Made by a program: the position numbers and the translations under genes. Positions 39,598 to 50,176 of a stretch of 64,000 nucleotides of DNA are shown piece by piece. Source of the DNA: Candidatus Pandoraea novymonadis (GTDB lineage: Bacteria > Pseudomonadota > Gammaproteobacteria > Burkholderiales > Burkholderiaceae); the NCBI RefSeq assembly GCF_003004665.1, contig NZ_MUHY01000001.1, forward strand, positions 186,001 to 250,000, given 5' to 3'. The notes under the pieces were generated by a model. That model did no database searches and was not told the origin of the DNA. It worked only from the letters and a program-made list of their open reading frames with translations. Within the stretch, counting starts at the first letter, position 1. Each line of letters opens with the position of its first letter.

Positions 39598-41313
39598 TTA
39601 ACTCTTATCTTTTTTTGATTTAGTAGACCAACTGTCTTTCAATGACACAATACGGTTGAATACTGGCTTATCAGGTTGCGAATCGTAGCGATCCACGACG
39701 AAGTATCCATGACGCTCGAACTGGAAACGATCCTCTTTACCAACATGTGTGAGACCCGGTTCGACGAAGGCTTGCAGCACATGTTTAGCATTTGCATTGA
39801 TGGCTTCCAGAAAATTTTTTTCGTCGACCTCGGGATTCGGGTGTGTGAAGAGTCGATCGTAAACTCGTACTTCTGCATGAACTGCATGTGCCGTGCTGAT
39901 CCAATGAATATTTCCCTTTACCTTGAAATTGTCAGCACCCGGTGTTCCTGATTTACTGTTTGGAAAATATTGGCAGTGTACAGCTGTGATCTTCCCATCA
40001 ATATCTGTGTCGAAGGAAGTGCATTCAATCACGTAAGCATAGCGTAAACGCACTTTATTTCCAGGGAACAAACGAAAGAAGTTCTTGACTGGATTAACTT
40101 GGAAGTCTTCACGCTCGATCCACAATTCACGTGATAGTGGGAAAGTGCGTATCCCTCGTTCAGGATGTTGTGGATGCACTGGTGCTTCGCAATCTTCTTG
40201 TGAATTCTGGGCATAGTTATCAATGATTAATTTAATGGGATCAAGTACAGCAAATGAACGTGGTACTTTGGGATCGAGATCATCACGTAATGCTTTCTCC
40301 AAAATATTTATATCGATCCATGAATCTGCCTTCGAGACTCCAATTCGATCGCAGAAAAGTCTTATGCTCTCAGGCGTGAAGCCACGGCGACGTAGACCAG
40401 CCAGTGTTGGCATGCGCGGATCGTTCCAGCCGTCCACGTATCCTTCATCTACCAACTGCCGAAGATGACGTTTGCTGGTGATGGAATAAGCCAGCTTTAG
40501 CCGTGCAAACTCGATTTGCTGTGGCATCGGACGTAAAAATACTTCTGCTTCTGTGAGTCGTTCGAGCACCCAATCATAGAATGGCCGCTGATCTGAAAAT
40601 TCGAGTGTACAAAGGCTATGTGTGATGTTTTCGATAGCATCTTCGAGGGGATGAGCATATGCGTACATTGGATAGATGCACCATGAATTCCCAGTGCGAT
40701 GATGATATGCATGACGAATTCGATAGATTACTGGATCGCGCATATTGATATTCGGAGACGCCATATCGATTTTTGCGCGCAGCACATGTTGGCCATTGGG
40801 AAATTCACCGGCGCGCATCCGTCGAAACAGATGTAGATTTTCTTCAAAGGTACGCGATCGGAAAGGTGAATCAATGCCTCGCTCGGTTAAAGAACCACGG
40901 TTTGCGCGAATTTGATCGGCTTTTTGGCTATCAACGTAAGCATGCCCGCGTTGAATTAAAATCTCAGCACATTGATATAGTTTCTCGAAATAATCGCTGG
41001 CAAAGTGCAAATGCTCTTGATCACCTTGTTGATAGGAGAAACCGAGCCATTTAACCGTTTCAATGATGGCATCGACATATTTTTTTTCTTCTTTTTCTGG
41101 ATTTGTATCATCGAAGCGAAGATGACAGATACCACCGTAGTCGCGTGCTATGCCAAAATTCACGCAAATGCTTTTCGCGTGCCCGATATGAAGATGGCCA
41201 TTTGGCTCTGGAGGAAAACGTGTTTCTACGCGTTGTCCCCATTTTTGATTCCGATTATCTTCGTCGATAATGTTACGGATGAAATTAGATCCTGAAATTA
41301 GCTCGTTGCTCAT
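39598..41313 (-). CDS. glnS: Glutamine--tRNA ligase
   Basis: The 571-residue class I synthetase charges tRNA-Gln. The HIGH motif is at residues 42-45 (PEPNGHLHIGHAKS) and RFDDTNPEKE follows. The second class I signature is ITSKRH, which replaces the textbook MSKRK; Burkholderia enzymes as I recall them also have ITSKR here. The C-terminal beta-barrel anticodon domain (about 355-560) is complete, including the GKITAVHCQYFP and KGNIHWISTAHAV blocks. Having glnS means Gln-tRNA is made directly rather than by transamidation. It converges with pmbA. Confidence 0.96.
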   Translation of the reverse strand: MSNELISGSNFIRNIIDEDNRNQKWGQRVETRFPPEPNGHLHIGHAKSICVNFGIARDYGGICHLRFDDTNPEKEEKKYVDAIIETVKWLGFSYQQGDQEHLHFASDYFEKLYQCAEILIQRGHAYVDSQKADQIRANRGSLTERGIDSPFRSRTFEENLHLFRRMRAGEFPNGQHVLRAKIDMASPNINMRDPVIYRIRHAYHHRTGNSWCIYPMYAYAHPLEDAIENITHSLCTLEFSDQRPFYDWVLERLTEAEVFLRPMPQQIEFARLKLAYSITSKRHLRQLVDEGYVDGWNDPRMPTLAGLRRRGFTPESIRLFCDRIGVSKADSWIDINILEKALRDDLDPKVPRSFAVLDPIKLIIDNYAQNSQEDCEAPVHPQHPERGIRTFPLSRELWIEREDFQVNPVKNFFRLFPGNKVRLRYAYVIECTSFDTDIDGKITAVHCQYFPNSKSGTPGADNFKVKGNIHWISTAHAVHAEVRVYDRLFTHPNPEVDEKNFLEAINANAKHVLQAFVEPGLTHVGKEDRFQFERHGYFVVDRYDSQPDKPVFNRIVSLKDSWSTKSKKDKS

Positions 41314-41596
41314 GCTAGCCCATAAGGTAAATTTTTAAAGCATTTTACCGTACCTTAACCAATAAGAGGCATTAAGCGATGGTCTATGTCACGTGCAATG
41401 GCTTATCCCTATTTTCAATCTACATTATTTTTGAATGATTGTAATTTCTGCGATGGATCTATCTAATATTCAAAAATTGGTAGTGTTGCGATTGGCGCTT
41501 CTGGAAACGCGTTGAGGCGATGTAGCCACCGGGGGTGGTGAATCCTTATCAAGGCAGTACAATGGCATTCTTCGTCGTTTATTATTTTCTCCACAA

Positions 41597-43537
41597 ATGT
41601 CTCTGTATTCTATTACCGGTGCAAAACTCGCGTTTGGTCACGTCGCCTTGCTTGATAGTGCTGATTTTTCACTGGAAGAGGGTGAACGAGTCGGATTGAT
41701 CGGTCGAAATGGCGCAGGCAAATCCTCGTTGCTTAAGGTTGCGGCTGATTTGATTGAGCTGGATGAAGGTCTTGTTGCTCGTCAAAGTTCGCTTAACACG
41801 GTCTATGTACCTCAGGAATTTACCTTCGATCCACATCTGAGTGTCTTCGATGCGGTGGAGCTTGGGTTGGGATCCCTGCAGGCTATGATGTCAGAATACA
41901 ATTCTATTCTAAGATTATTAAAAGAGGTTGACGATGAAGTTCAGCATGATGCGTTACTTTTACGCTTGCATGCTTTGCAAACTTCTTTGGATGCAACGGA
42001 TTCATGGCATCTTAAGACACGGGTAGAAACGACGATCGATCAGCTTGGTCTCGATGCGAATGCACTAGTCAGCACATTGTCTGGTGGGATGCAGAAACGT
42101 GTTTCATTGGGACAAGCTTTGGTTGCGCAGCCAGATATTTTGCTACTTGACGAACCGACTAATCACCTTGATTTCCAGACAATTCGTTGGCTTGAAGATC
42201 TTTTGATAGGGTTTCGTGGAACTATCTTGTTTGTCACACACGATCGAAGTTTTCTTAATCATGTTGCGACGCGAATTGTTGAACTTGATCGAGGACGTTT
42301 GCTCACGTACTCTGGCAATTTTACACAGTATCAGGTTCGTAAGGCTCAACAATTGGAAGTTGAGCGAATTGAAAACGAGAAGTTTGATAAGTTTCTTGCA
42401 AAAGAAGAAATATGGATTCGCAAGGGTGTGGAAGCGCGTCGCACGCGTAGTATTGCTCGTTCTGAGCGCTTGGAAGACATGCGTTTATGTCGATCGGACC
42501 GACGTGAAATAGAGGGAAATGTACGAATGGATGTTTCTCAGGCCGAGAAGTCTGGAAAGCTTGTGGCAGAGTTGAAGAACATCACTAAAACATTTGGAAC
42601 TCGTACTGTAGTGAACGATGTAACTTTGACAGTGATGCGTGGCAAAAAAATTGGATTGATCGGACCGAATGGCGCTGGAAAAACAACTTTGCTCAAATTG
42701 ATACTTGGCGAATTGAGCCCTGATCATGGGCAGATTCGTATTGGCACACACTTACAGGTCGCGTATTTTGATCAATCACGCATACAGCTCGATCCAGAAA
42801 AATCCCTAATTGACACGATCAGTCCAGGAAGTGATTGGATTGAGATCAACGGCGAAAAGAAGCATGTCATAAGTTATCTTGGACATTTTCTGTTTTCTGT
42901 GGAGCGAGCACGTTCACCAGTGCGTTCTCTATCGGGAGGGGAGCGTAATCGGTTGTTACTCGCTCGATTATTCTCGCGGCCGACTAACGTATTGGTGCTT
43001 GATGAGCCAACCAATGACCTGGATATCCCAACACTTGAATTACTTGAAGAGTTACTGCAGGAGTATGGCGGTACGGTATTTCTAGTGAGCCACGATCGAA
43101 CTTTTCTCGACAACGTTGTTACCTCAGTGGTTGTAGCGGAGGATGACGGACAATGGAAAGAATATATAGGTGGTTTTAGCGACTGGCAGGTACAGATGGA
43201 GCGTGGGCAGATGCTCTCTGCTTCCAAACGTATTTCATCATCGAAAGAATCTCTAGAGAAGAAGATTACAACGACCGAGGGTCGTATGAAGAATCGTCCT
43301 GTTAAACTTAGTTATAAGGAACAGCGGGAGCTTGATGCTTTGCCTCAAATGATTACATCGCTCGAAACCGAACAAACCCTTATCTACCGGAAATTAGAAG
43401 ATGGGATTCTCTATGCAAAGGATCCTCATTATGCTGTTACTCTCTCAGAACGTTTTGAAGTTATTGAGCAGGAATTACTTGAAGCGCTTGAACGTTGGGA
43501 AATGTTAGAAAAAAAACAGCGTACCGAATTGTACTGA
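41597..43537 (+). CDS. uup: ABC-F family ATPase Uup
   Basis: The 646-residue protein has two ABC ATPase domains and no membrane part. First domain: Walker A GRNGAGKSS near residue 36, signature LSGGMQKRVSLGQAL, Walker B ILLLDEPTNHLDF. Second domain: GPNGAGKTT near residue 355, LSGGERNRLLLARL, VLVLDEPTNDLDI. The linker stretch WIRKGVEARRTRSIARSERL and the C-terminal coiled coil (about 550-646) are typical of Uup. ABC-F proteins act on the ribosome; Uup is linked to ribosome function and to transposon excision and branched-DNA handling in E. coli. It lies just before parE. Confidence 0.92.
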   Translation: MSLYSITGAKLAFGHVALLDSADFSLEEGERVGLIGRNGAGKSSLLKVAADLIELDEGLVARQSSLNTVYVPQEFTFDPHLSVFDAVELGLGSLQAMMSEYNSILRLLKEVDDEVQHDALLLRLHALQTSLDATDSWHLKTRVETTIDQLGLDANALVSTLSGGMQKRVSLGQALVAQPDILLLDEPTNHLDFQTIRWLEDLLIGFRGTILFVTHDRSFLNHVATRIVELDRGRLLTYSGNFTQYQVRKAQQLEVERIENEKFDKFLAKEEIWIRKGVEARRTRSIARSERLEDMRLCRSDRREIEGNVRMDVSQAEKSGKLVAELKNITKTFGTRTVVNDVTLTVMRGKKIGLIGPNGAGKTTLLKLILGELSPDHGQIRIGTHLQVAYFDQSRIQLDPEKSLIDTISPGSDWIEINGEKKHVISYLGHFLFSVERARSPVRSLSGGERNRLLLARLFSRPTNVLVLDEPTNDLDIPTLELLEELLQEYGGTVFLVSHDRTFLDNVVTSVVVAEDDGQWKEYIGGFSDWQVQMERGQMLSASKRISSSKESLEKKITTTEGRMKNRPVKLSYKEQRELDALPQMITSLETEQTLIYRKLEDGILYAKDPHYAVTLSERFEVIEQELLEALERWEMLEKKQRTELY

Positions 43538-43669
43538 TTTATTAAATTTTACGGCTTCAATAGCTTTCAGGCTTCTATTCGATACATGACTTCATTCGCT
43601 TTAAAAATAGGCAAGGAAAGGCAAGTTGTTGATATGCTGATGATTGTGTCAATGTGATAACTGCTTTTC

Positions 43670-43706
43670 CACATATTTATCCACACCGACTGTGGATAAA
43701 TATGTG
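43670..43706. promoter_or_regulatory. 16-bp perfect palindrome made of two consensus DnaA boxes, just before parE
   Basis: CACATATTTATCCACA at 43670-43685 is the exact reverse complement of 43691-43706, with CCGAC between. The inner part of each arm is TTATCCACA (43677-43685) and, inverted, TGTGGATAA (43691-43699), the consensus DnaA-binding 9-mer. It ends 23 bases before the parE ATG at 43730 and 2 bases before the alternative GTG at 43709. It could be a DnaA operator over the parE promoter or leader, an RNA hairpin that hides the ribosome binding site, or both. No T tract follows, so it is not a standard terminator. Confidence 0.6.
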
Positions 43707-43729
43707 TAGTGCGCTTTTTCATTTCCATT

Positions 43730-45709
43730 ATGCTGAAAAAAAACACAGTCACGAAGTACAGCGAAGCTTCAATCAAGGTCTTGAAAGGACTTAATCCGGT
43801 TAAGCAACGCCCAGGTATGTATACTCGTACGGAGAATCCTCTTCATATTATTCAAGAAGTCATCGACAATGCCTGTGATGAGGCTTTGGATGGATATGGC
43901 AAAGAAATCCTTGTGACGTTGCATGATGATGGTTCGGTATCCGTTGAGGATGACGGGAGGGGTATCCCTATAGGTCTACACCCAGAAGAAGGCGTGTCAG
44001 TCATTGAAATTGTGTTTACTCGTTTGCATGCTGGAGGAAAATTTGACACAACGAATGGTCGTGCTTACGCTTTTTCTGGCGGTTTACATGGTGTTGGTGT
44101 ATCTGTCTCAAACGCATTATCAACTCGTTTGGCAGTGACTGTCTGGCGTGAAAATAGAGTATCGAATATTGAGTTTTCAGGGGGAGATGTTAGTGTAGTG
44201 CTTAATTCCCGGCCGGTAAAAAGTGGAGAAAAGAAGAGCGGCACGCGAGTGACAGTATGGCCGGATCAGAAATATTTTCACAGTTTGCAGTTGCCGATTG
44301 GGGAACTGCAGTGTTTGTTACGCTCCAAAGCGGTATTGTTACCTGGAGTGCGTTTGACACTTCTGCAAGAAAAAAAATCTCAAACACAGTCATGGTTTTA
44401 CGAGCAGGGTTTGCACAGTTATTTACTCGAATTGCTCAACAGCGTGGAACCATTAATTCCTTTCTTTGAGGGAGGGAGATTTGCTTCCGATAATAAAGAT
44501 GGTTTTGTAGAAGGTGAGGGAGCGGCATGGTCTGTTGCATGGACAGAAGAGGGTGAGACCGTGCGAGAATCTTATGTGAACTTAATTCCGACGCCAGCAG
44601 GCGGGACTCATGAATCTGGTTTACGTGAGGGTATTTTTCAGGCTGTTCATGGATTCATCGAATTTCATAACCTTCACCCGAAGGGTGTCAAAATTTTGCC
44701 AGAGGATGTATTTTCACGTGTATCGTTTGTGCTGTCGTTGAAAGTTCGTGATCCACAGTTCCAAGGACAAACCAAAGAGCGCTTGAATAACCGCGATGCT
44801 ATACGACTAGTTTCATCGTTTATTCGTCCAGCTCTTGAGTTATGGCTTAATCATCATGTCGAGTATGGCAAAAAGCTAGCTGAACTGGTAATTCGTCAAG
44901 CTCAGGAACGCACGCGGGCTCTGAAAAAAATTGAGAAGAAGAAGAGTTCGAGTGTGGTGATATTGCCCGGGAAGCTGACCGATTGTGAAACGACAGACAT
45001 CATGCGTAATGAACTTTTTCTGGTGGAAGGTGATTCTGCTGGTGGATCAGCGAAGATGGGACGTGATAAAGAATACCAAGCGATCTTACCGTTGCGTGGA
45101 AAGTTATTGAATACTTGGGAAACTGAACGCGATCGCCTTTTTTCTAATAATGAAGTTCACGATATCTCTGTGGCGATTGGTGTGGACCCTCATGGTCCGA
45201 AAGATGATCTTGATTTATCCAATCTACGTTATGGAAAAATTTGTATTTTGTCGGATGCAGATGTTGATGGATCTCATATTCAAGTATTACTACTAACGCT
45301 GTTCTTTCGACATTTTCCAAAGTTGATTACACAAGGACATATTTTTGTTGCACGGCCACCATTGTATCGTGTGGACGTCGGGGCGCGTGGGAAGAAACCG
45401 GTACAGAAATATTATGTACTTGATGAAAGTGAGCTTTCTGTAATTCTTGAGAAGTTGCGTAAGGATGGTGTAAAGAAAAATGAATTGTCTATTAATCGTT
45501 TCAAAGGTCTTGGAGAAATGAGTGCGGTTCAGTTATGGGAGACAACGATGAATCCAAATACACGTCGCTTGAGTCCCATTGCTCTTGGACAGCTTGATTT
45601 CGATATGACAGTAACATCCATGAATATGTTGATGGCCAAGGCTAAATCAGCACATCGGCGTAGTTGGCTTGAGTCTAAGGGCAATGAGATCGAAGCTGAT
45701 ATTTATTAA
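43730..45709 (+). CDS. parE: DNA topoisomerase IV subunit B
   Basis: The 659-residue subunit provides ATPase and TOPRIM functions for chromosome decatenation. The GHKL ATPase domain has the Mg-binding asparagine in EVIDNACDEALDGYG (N47), DDGRGIPIGLHPEEGVS, and GGLHGVGVSVSNALS. The TOPRIM domain has LVEGDSAGGSAKMGRDKEYQAILPLRGK near residue 430 and the DADVDGSHI acidic motif. The size, lack of the long insert found in many GyrB proteins, and neighbouring parC support ParE over GyrB. ATG at 43730 is preferred over GTG 43709. No good ribosome binding site is visible. Confidence 0.94.
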   Translation: MLKKNTVTKYSEASIKVLKGLNPVKQRPGMYTRTENPLHIIQEVIDNACDEALDGYGKEILVTLHDDGSVSVEDDGRGIPIGLHPEEGVSVIEIVFTRLHAGGKFDTTNGRAYAFSGGLHGVGVSVSNALSTRLAVTVWRENRVSNIEFSGGDVSVVLNSRPVKSGEKKSGTRVTVWPDQKYFHSLQLPIGELQCLLRSKAVLLPGVRLTLLQEKKSQTQSWFYEQGLHSYLLELLNSVEPLIPFFEGGRFASDNKDGFVEGEGAAWSVAWTEEGETVRESYVNLIPTPAGGTHESGLREGIFQAVHGFIEFHNLHPKGVKILPEDVFSRVSFVLSLKVRDPQFQGQTKERLNNRDAIRLVSSFIRPALELWLNHHVEYGKKLAELVIRQAQERTRALKKIEKKKSSSVVILPGKLTDCETTDIMRNELFLVEGDSAGGSAKMGRDKEYQAILPLRGKLLNTWETERDRLFSNNEVHDISVAIGVDPHGPKDDLDLSNLRYGKICILSDADVDGSHIQVLLLTLFFRHFPKLITQGHIFVARPPLYRVDVGARGKKPVQKYYVLDESELSVILEKLRKDGVKKNELSINRFKGLGEMSAVQLWETTMNPNTRRLSPIALGQLDFDMTVTSMNMLMAKAKSAHRRSWLESKGNEIEADIY

Positions 45710-45752
45710 TCTCAGTAGATATCAGCTGCCTTTCACATTTTAATGAGTATTC

Positions 45753-45835
45753 GTAACTATACGAAAAAAAAGTATAGTTTTTCACTTCGAATAAATTTAG
45801 CTTGATCTAAGCATCTATGATGCTGCTTTTTAAGC
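45753..45835 (+). terminator. Two weak hairpins after parE
   Basis: AACTATAC (45755-45762) pairs with GTATAGTT (45772-45779) and is followed by more T; then AGCATC-TAT-GATGCT (45810-45824) is followed by GCTTTTTAA. Either may give partial termination between parE and parC. Confidence 0.35.
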
Positions 45836-45991
45836 TTGTCATTTATTTATAAGTAGACTTGTATATATTTGTTTTGAGGTCTTCAGTCATTTTAGAAGTT
45901 TATTCAGAGGCTGATATGAAGGAATGAAAAGGTATGGCTCTAATGGCTACCTGACTTTTCACATTATTTATGAGCTAACGTTTTTTGCCTT

Positions 45992-48319
45992 ATGAAACAA
46001 CAAGATTTATCTTTTCAAGATGACAATGGCACATTAACCCTTGGTGTTTACGCCGAGCATGCGTATCTTGACTATGCGATCAGTGTTGTTAAAGGACGTG
46101 CTTTACCAAATGTTTGTGATGGTCAAAAGCCAGTGCAGCGACGTATTCTCTTCGCGATGAAAGAAATGGGATTATTTGCTGATGCTAAGTCAGTTAAATC
46201 CGCTAGAGTTGTAGGTGATGTCCTTGGTAAATTTCATCCGCATGGTGATCAATCCGCTTACGATGCACTCGTACGTTTGGCACAAGATTTTTCGATGCGT
46301 TACACGCTTATCGACGGTCAGGGCAACTTTGGCTCCCGAGATGGCGATCGAGCAGCAGCGATGCGATATACCGAAGCACGTCTTACCCCGATCGCTAGTT
46401 TGTTACTCGATGAAATTGATTCAGGAACGGTGAATTTCATTCCTAACTACGACAGTTCACAAGAAGAACCTCATTTGTTACCTTCTCGTTTACCCTTTGT
46501 TTTGCTCAACGGTGCATCAGGCATTGCAGTTGGCCTTGCGACAGAGATACCGTCGCACAACTTGCGTGAAGTAGCACAAGCTACGGTGGCATTGATTCGT
46601 AATCCAAAACTTGATGATGCAAGTTTAATGAACTTTATTACTGGCCCAGATTTTCCTAGAGGGGGTCAACTGATTTCTAGCCCTGCTGATATTCTTTCAG
46701 TATACATAAGAGGTCGTGGCAGCCTCAAAGTTCGTGCACGTTGGAAGATCGAGAAGATGATGCACGGTCAATGGCAGATTGTAGTTTACGAGTTACCACC
46801 AAATACATCTAGCCAAAAAATCCTTGAGGAAGTAGAGGAGCTAACCAATCCAAAAGTCAAACTCGGCAAAAAATCACTCACGACGGAGCAGCAAAACTTA
46901 AAGCAGTCAATGCTTTCCATCCTTGATTGCATACGAGATGAATCAGGTAAAACTGCTCCAGTTCGTCTTGTATTTGAACCGAAGTCTAGCAAAATTGATC
47001 AGCAGATGTTTATCAACATGCTGCTTGCGTATACCAGTCTAGACTCGTCAATCTCAATTAATCTTGTCATGATAGGCACCGACGGCCGACCGAGACAGAA
47101 AACACTGTGTAATATTCTGACAGAATGGATAAGCTTCCGTTTTTCAACGATTACGTCTCGTTCTCAGCATCGTTTAGATAAAGTTGCCGATCGTATTCAT
47201 GTTCTTGAAGGCCGTTTGATTATTTTCTTGAATATAGACGAAGTGATCCGTATGATTCGTGAATCGGATGAGCCAAAATTGGCATTGATGCGCGCGTTTG
47301 AATTATCGGATCGGCAAGCGGATGATATTCTCGAAATTCGCTTGCGTCATTTGGCACGATTGGAGTCTATTAAGCTTGAAAAAGAAGTCGCAACGTTACG
47401 ACAAGAAAAAACAAAGCTTGAAAATTTGTTGGCGAGTGAATCGGCAATTAACAAATTGATGATTCAAGAAATCGAAGCTGATGCGAAGCAATTCGGAGAT
47501 GAGAGGCGCACTATTATTCAGGAAGAGAAACGGATTTTTGCTAAGACACGCTTAGCTGACGACCCAGTTACGATAGTTATTTCTAGTAAGGGTTGGATTC
47601 GTATACTGAAGGGACATGGGGTTGATACACAGAGCTTCTCTTTCAAAATAGGTGATTCGTTATATAATTCTTTCGAGTGTCGTACGTTGGACTGGTTGAT
47701 GGCTTTCGATAGCAATGGCCGTGTGTACTCTTTAGCGATTTCAAGCCTACTACCAGGCGGGAGAGGAGATGGTGTGCCAATGACATCGTTGATTCAATTG
47801 CAATCCGACTCACGGCTGCTACATTATTTTGCTGGATCATTAGATCATGTACTGTTATTGTCCACGACTGCTGGTTTCGGTTTTATAGCGAAATTGAGTG
47901 ATATGGTGAGTCGAGTAAAATTGGGTAAATCGTTTATATCGATTGATGATAATACGGAGCTTTTACCTCCTGTATGGATTCGGGATGGTGCCAGCTCTTT
48001 AGCATGTTTATCGAGCGCTGGCCATCTGCTTATCTTTAGCTTAGATGAAATGAAGAGGTTATCCAGAGGAGGGCGTGGAGTCAGGATGATCGATTTACAT
48101 ACTGGAGAAAAGCTAATACAAGCTTTGCCGATTAGCCACACCGGGGTTCATGTCTATGGTATTGGCCGAGATAAAAAGGTGAAGAGAAAATTTCTTTCTT
48201 GGAAATCGATGGCATTGAATATCGGTAAGCGAGGACAGCGAGGACATGCTCTCACAGTAGGATTATTATCTCCACATTCCATGACGCAAGAAATACAAAT
48301 TAAAAATTTTGAGAGTTGA
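45992..48319 (+). CDS. parC: DNA topoisomerase IV subunit A
   Basis: The 775-residue subunit cuts and rejoins DNA with ParE. The winged-helix part includes [16 protein letters not shown] and [22 protein letters not shown], and the catalytic tyrosine is Y126 in [10 protein letters not shown]. The quinolone-resistance region (residues about 75-95) has the ordinary [12 protein letters not shown] sequence. A coiled-coil tower follows, then a C-terminal beta-pinwheel (about 510-765). It is separated from parE by 282 bases, so it may have its own promoter. A 17-bp hairpin follows the stop. Confidence 0.95.
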   Translation: MKQQDLSFQDDNGTLTLGVYAEHAYLDYAISVVKGRALPNVCDGQKPVQRRILFAMKEMGLFADAKSVKSARVVGDVLGKFHPHGDQSAYDALVRLAQDFSMRYTLIDGQGNFGSRDGDRAAAMRYTEARLTPIASLLLDEIDSGTVNFIPNYDSSQEEPHLLPSRLPFVLLNGASGIAVGLATEIPSHNLREVAQATVALIRNPKLDDASLMNFITGPDFPRGGQLISSPADILSVYIRGRGSLKVRARWKIEKMMHGQWQIVVYELPPNTSSQKILEEVEELTNPKVKLGKKSLTTEQQNLKQSMLSILDCIRDESGKTAPVRLVFEPKSSKIDQQMFINMLLAYTSLDSSISINLVMIGTDGRPRQKTLCNILTEWISFRFSTITSRSQHRLDKVADRIHVLEGRLIIFLNIDEVIRMIRESDEPKLALMRAFELSDRQADDILEIRLRHLARLESIKLEKEVATLRQEKTKLENLLASESAINKLMIQEIEADAKQFGDERRTIIQEEKRIFAKTRLADDPVTIVISSKGWIRILKGHGVDTQSFSFKIGDSLYNSFECRTLDWLMAFDSNGRVYSLAISSLLPGGRGDGVPMTSLIQLQSDSRLLHYFAGSLDHVLLLSTTAGFGFIAKLSDMVSRVKLGKSFISIDDNTELLPPVWIRDGASSLACLSSAGHLLIFSLDEMKRLSRGGRGVRMIDLHTGEKLIQALPISHTGVHVYGIGRDKKVKRKFLSWKSMALNIGKRGQRGHALTVGLLSPHSMTQEIQIKNFES

Positions 48320-48325
48320 AGATCT

Positions 48326-48361
48326 TACCATTGTACATTTTTAGAAAAATGTACAATGGTA
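48326..48361. terminator. 17-bp perfect inverted repeat between converging parC and RidA-family gene
   Basis: TACCATTGTACATTTTT at 48326-48342 is the exact reverse complement of 48345-48361, leaving a 2-base centre (effective loop larger). It starts 6 bases after the parC stop and ends 17 bases before the end of the opposite gene. The inner arm is T5/A5, so it can act as a terminator for both strands even though no extra T tract follows. Confidence 0.7.
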
Positions 48362-48378
48362 TCGTCGTGCGGTATTTA

Positions 48379-48831
48379 TTAGACTTCGGCGATCATTTCG
48401 ATTTCAACACAGGCACCAAGTGGGATTTGTGCAACACCAAAAGCTGACCTAGCATGCTTTCCTCGCTCGCCAAAGATATCGGCGAGGAGCTCCGATGCCC
48501 CGTTCGTAACAAAATGCTGCTCAGTAAAGTCTGGCGTAGAATTGACTAAACTCGTTAGTTTGACGATCCGTTTGACTTTATTAAGATCGCCGGTGTGAGC
48601 ATGCAAAGTGGCTATCAATTCGATTGCAACACTGCGGGCAGCTGCGCGACCATCTGCTGTTGTGAGCTCTTGACCAAGCTTACCTATCCAGACTTTACCA
48701 TCCTTTTTTGGTAAATGACCTGAAAGAAATATTGTGCTACCAGTTTGTGCAATCATGACATAGGAAGCAGCAGGAGTACTGGCAGTTGGTAGGTTGATAC
48801 CAAGCAATTTTAATTTTTCGTAGACAGACAT
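48379..48831 (-). CDS. RidA family protein (YjgF/UK114-like, 150-residue subgroup)
   Basis: The 150-residue protein belongs to the larger-size subgroup of the YjgF/RidA family that starts SVYEKLKLLGINLP and has SGHLPKKDGKVWIGKLGQEL. Classic RidA enzymes hydrolyse reactive enamine/imine intermediates released by PLP enzymes such as threonine deaminase; the subgroup seen here is not well characterised, and the substrate is unknown. The C-terminal stretch ARSAFGVAQIPLGACVEIEMIAEV is the conserved trimer-interface region. It converges with parC. Confidence 0.87.
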   Translation of the reverse strand: MSVYEKLKLLGINLPTASTPAASYVMIAQTGSTIFLSGHLPKKDGKVWIGKLGQELTTADGRAAARSVAIELIATLHAHTGDLNKVKRIVKLTSLVNSTPDFTEQHFVTNGASELLADIFGERGKHARSAFGVAQIPLGACVEIEMIAEV

Positions 48832-49130
48832 ACAATTTTCCTTGAGATGGCAGATGCCGGAGCGATGAGCATGGGTTAATGGATAAAATAAAATGAATAG
48901 CTGTGGCGCTTACTCTAAGATATTTAACCGGACATTATATTCAATATAAACTCAGTTGTATTCAATCTTGAGTTTGATGGATGCCATTGCTTCCGAAGCA
49001 TTGCTCATGAGTGAACGCTTCCTCTTTTATTGTTCAATGCGAAATACTCCTCTTCGATCAATTCATGTATCTCTGACTTCAGTGAAGGGGTAATATTAAT
49101 GCATACAGTATGGTGCTGTAATTTTATTTT

Positions 49131-49715
49131 ATGTCTTCTAAATTTGATATTGCCGGTGAAAATTGGAAAAGAAATCCTTCTCCTTCAATGTCACCTCAAC
49201 AGAAGGATTGGTTGACACGCCGTGGTTCCCTTACTTGGCATTTGCAATTGATGGGTCACGTCACCTTGGAGGTGCTTTCTGAGTGTATGGTCCCGGCTGA
49301 TTCTGATCAGAATGGATGTCTTGCTGTACCACTTCGTGCATCATTGTGGATGCGGGAGGTGATGTTGCTGGTTGAAGGTAATCCCATGGTGGTGGCGCAT
49401 AGCGTGACACCATTACAAGATTCTCGTTCTATTTGGAAGGCAATGCGGCGCTTGCATACGCGTCCATTGGCAGATATTCTCTATTTTGATAGGGCGGTAG
49501 AGCGTTCGATGTTGGTGAATCGTTTGTTATTCCAAGGTCATCGGCTTTATCGTTGTGCCATGAAATATGGCAGGGATCCAAATTTACGTTCACGATTATG
49601 GGCAAGACGTTCTGTATTTATACGTCATGGTGCACCGTTGCTTGTAACAGAAGCTTTTCTACCACGCTTTTGGCGTAGTTTGTACTTACGCGATCGCGAG
49701 TATTATGAACGTTGA
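49131..49715 (+). CDS. ubiC: Chorismate pyruvate-lyase
   Basis: The 194-residue protein converts chorismate to 4-hydroxybenzoate and pyruvate, the first committed step of ubiquinone synthesis. The N-terminal WLTRRGSLTWHLQ, the middle WMREVMLLVEGNPMVVAHSVTP and the C-terminal ARRSVFIRHGAPLLVTEAFLPRFW match the family, including the arginine of the active site loop and a late glutamate. It links aroC (chorismate) and ubiG, both in this window. No clear ribosome binding site is seen. The ends are divergent enough that the start could be slightly different. Confidence 0.9.
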   Translation: MSSKFDIAGENWKRNPSPSMSPQQKDWLTRRGSLTWHLQLMGHVTLEVLSECMVPADSDQNGCLAVPLRASLWMREVMLLVEGNPMVVAHSVTPLQDSRSIWKAMRRLHTRPLADILYFDRAVERSMLVNRLLFQGHRLYRCAMKYGRDPNLRSRLWARRSVFIRHGAPLLVTEAFLPRFWRSLYLRDREYYER

Positions 49716-49846
49716 ATGAATGGAACTACGTGATTTTTTCTAGCTCTTTTGGATCAAAAGATACCCTTCCGAATCAGAGTGGAAATAATTAAATAAGGTC
49801 GGTTTTCTTTTTTGAGTAGCTGATACACTTATTCTCATAAATAACT

Positions 49847-49938
49847 TGGCGGAGGCGGTGAGATTCGAACTCACGGAAGGGGTTGATCCCTTCGCCGGTT
49901 TTCAAGACCGGTCCATTAAACCACTCTGGCACGCCTCC
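49847..49938 (-). tRNA. tRNA-Ser (anticodon TGA)
   Basis: A 92-base class II tRNA on the minus strand with a long variable arm (CGAAGGGATCAACCCCTTC region) and encoded CCA. The acceptor arms GGAGGCG and CGCCTCC pair, with G as discriminator. The anticodon arm is CCGGT-CTTGAAA-ACCGG, giving TGA. Confidence 0.96.
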
Positions 49939-50176
49939 CTGTGAGGATGTGGTCGCTATAGCAAATAGGGGTGTTTGCTTAGTTATAAGATAAAATTCGA
50001 GGTATATTACTAGCGCTCACGCTAAACATGTCATTATACCTATCTTAGGCTCTCTGTGAAGAACTAGTAGCTAAATCACATCATATATATTGCTGTGCCT
50101 TGTTATGTAGATATGAGAATTGGGCTTAGATTACTACGGAGATAGATATCATTTTTAATTACATGAAAATTTTGTT

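Noticed and set aside
43730-45709. Calling this gene gyrB, with the DnaA-box palindrome as oriC
   Set aside because: The protein is 659 residues without the longer GyrB form and is followed by parC; no dnaA, dnaN or rpmH is nearby, and only two boxes are seen.
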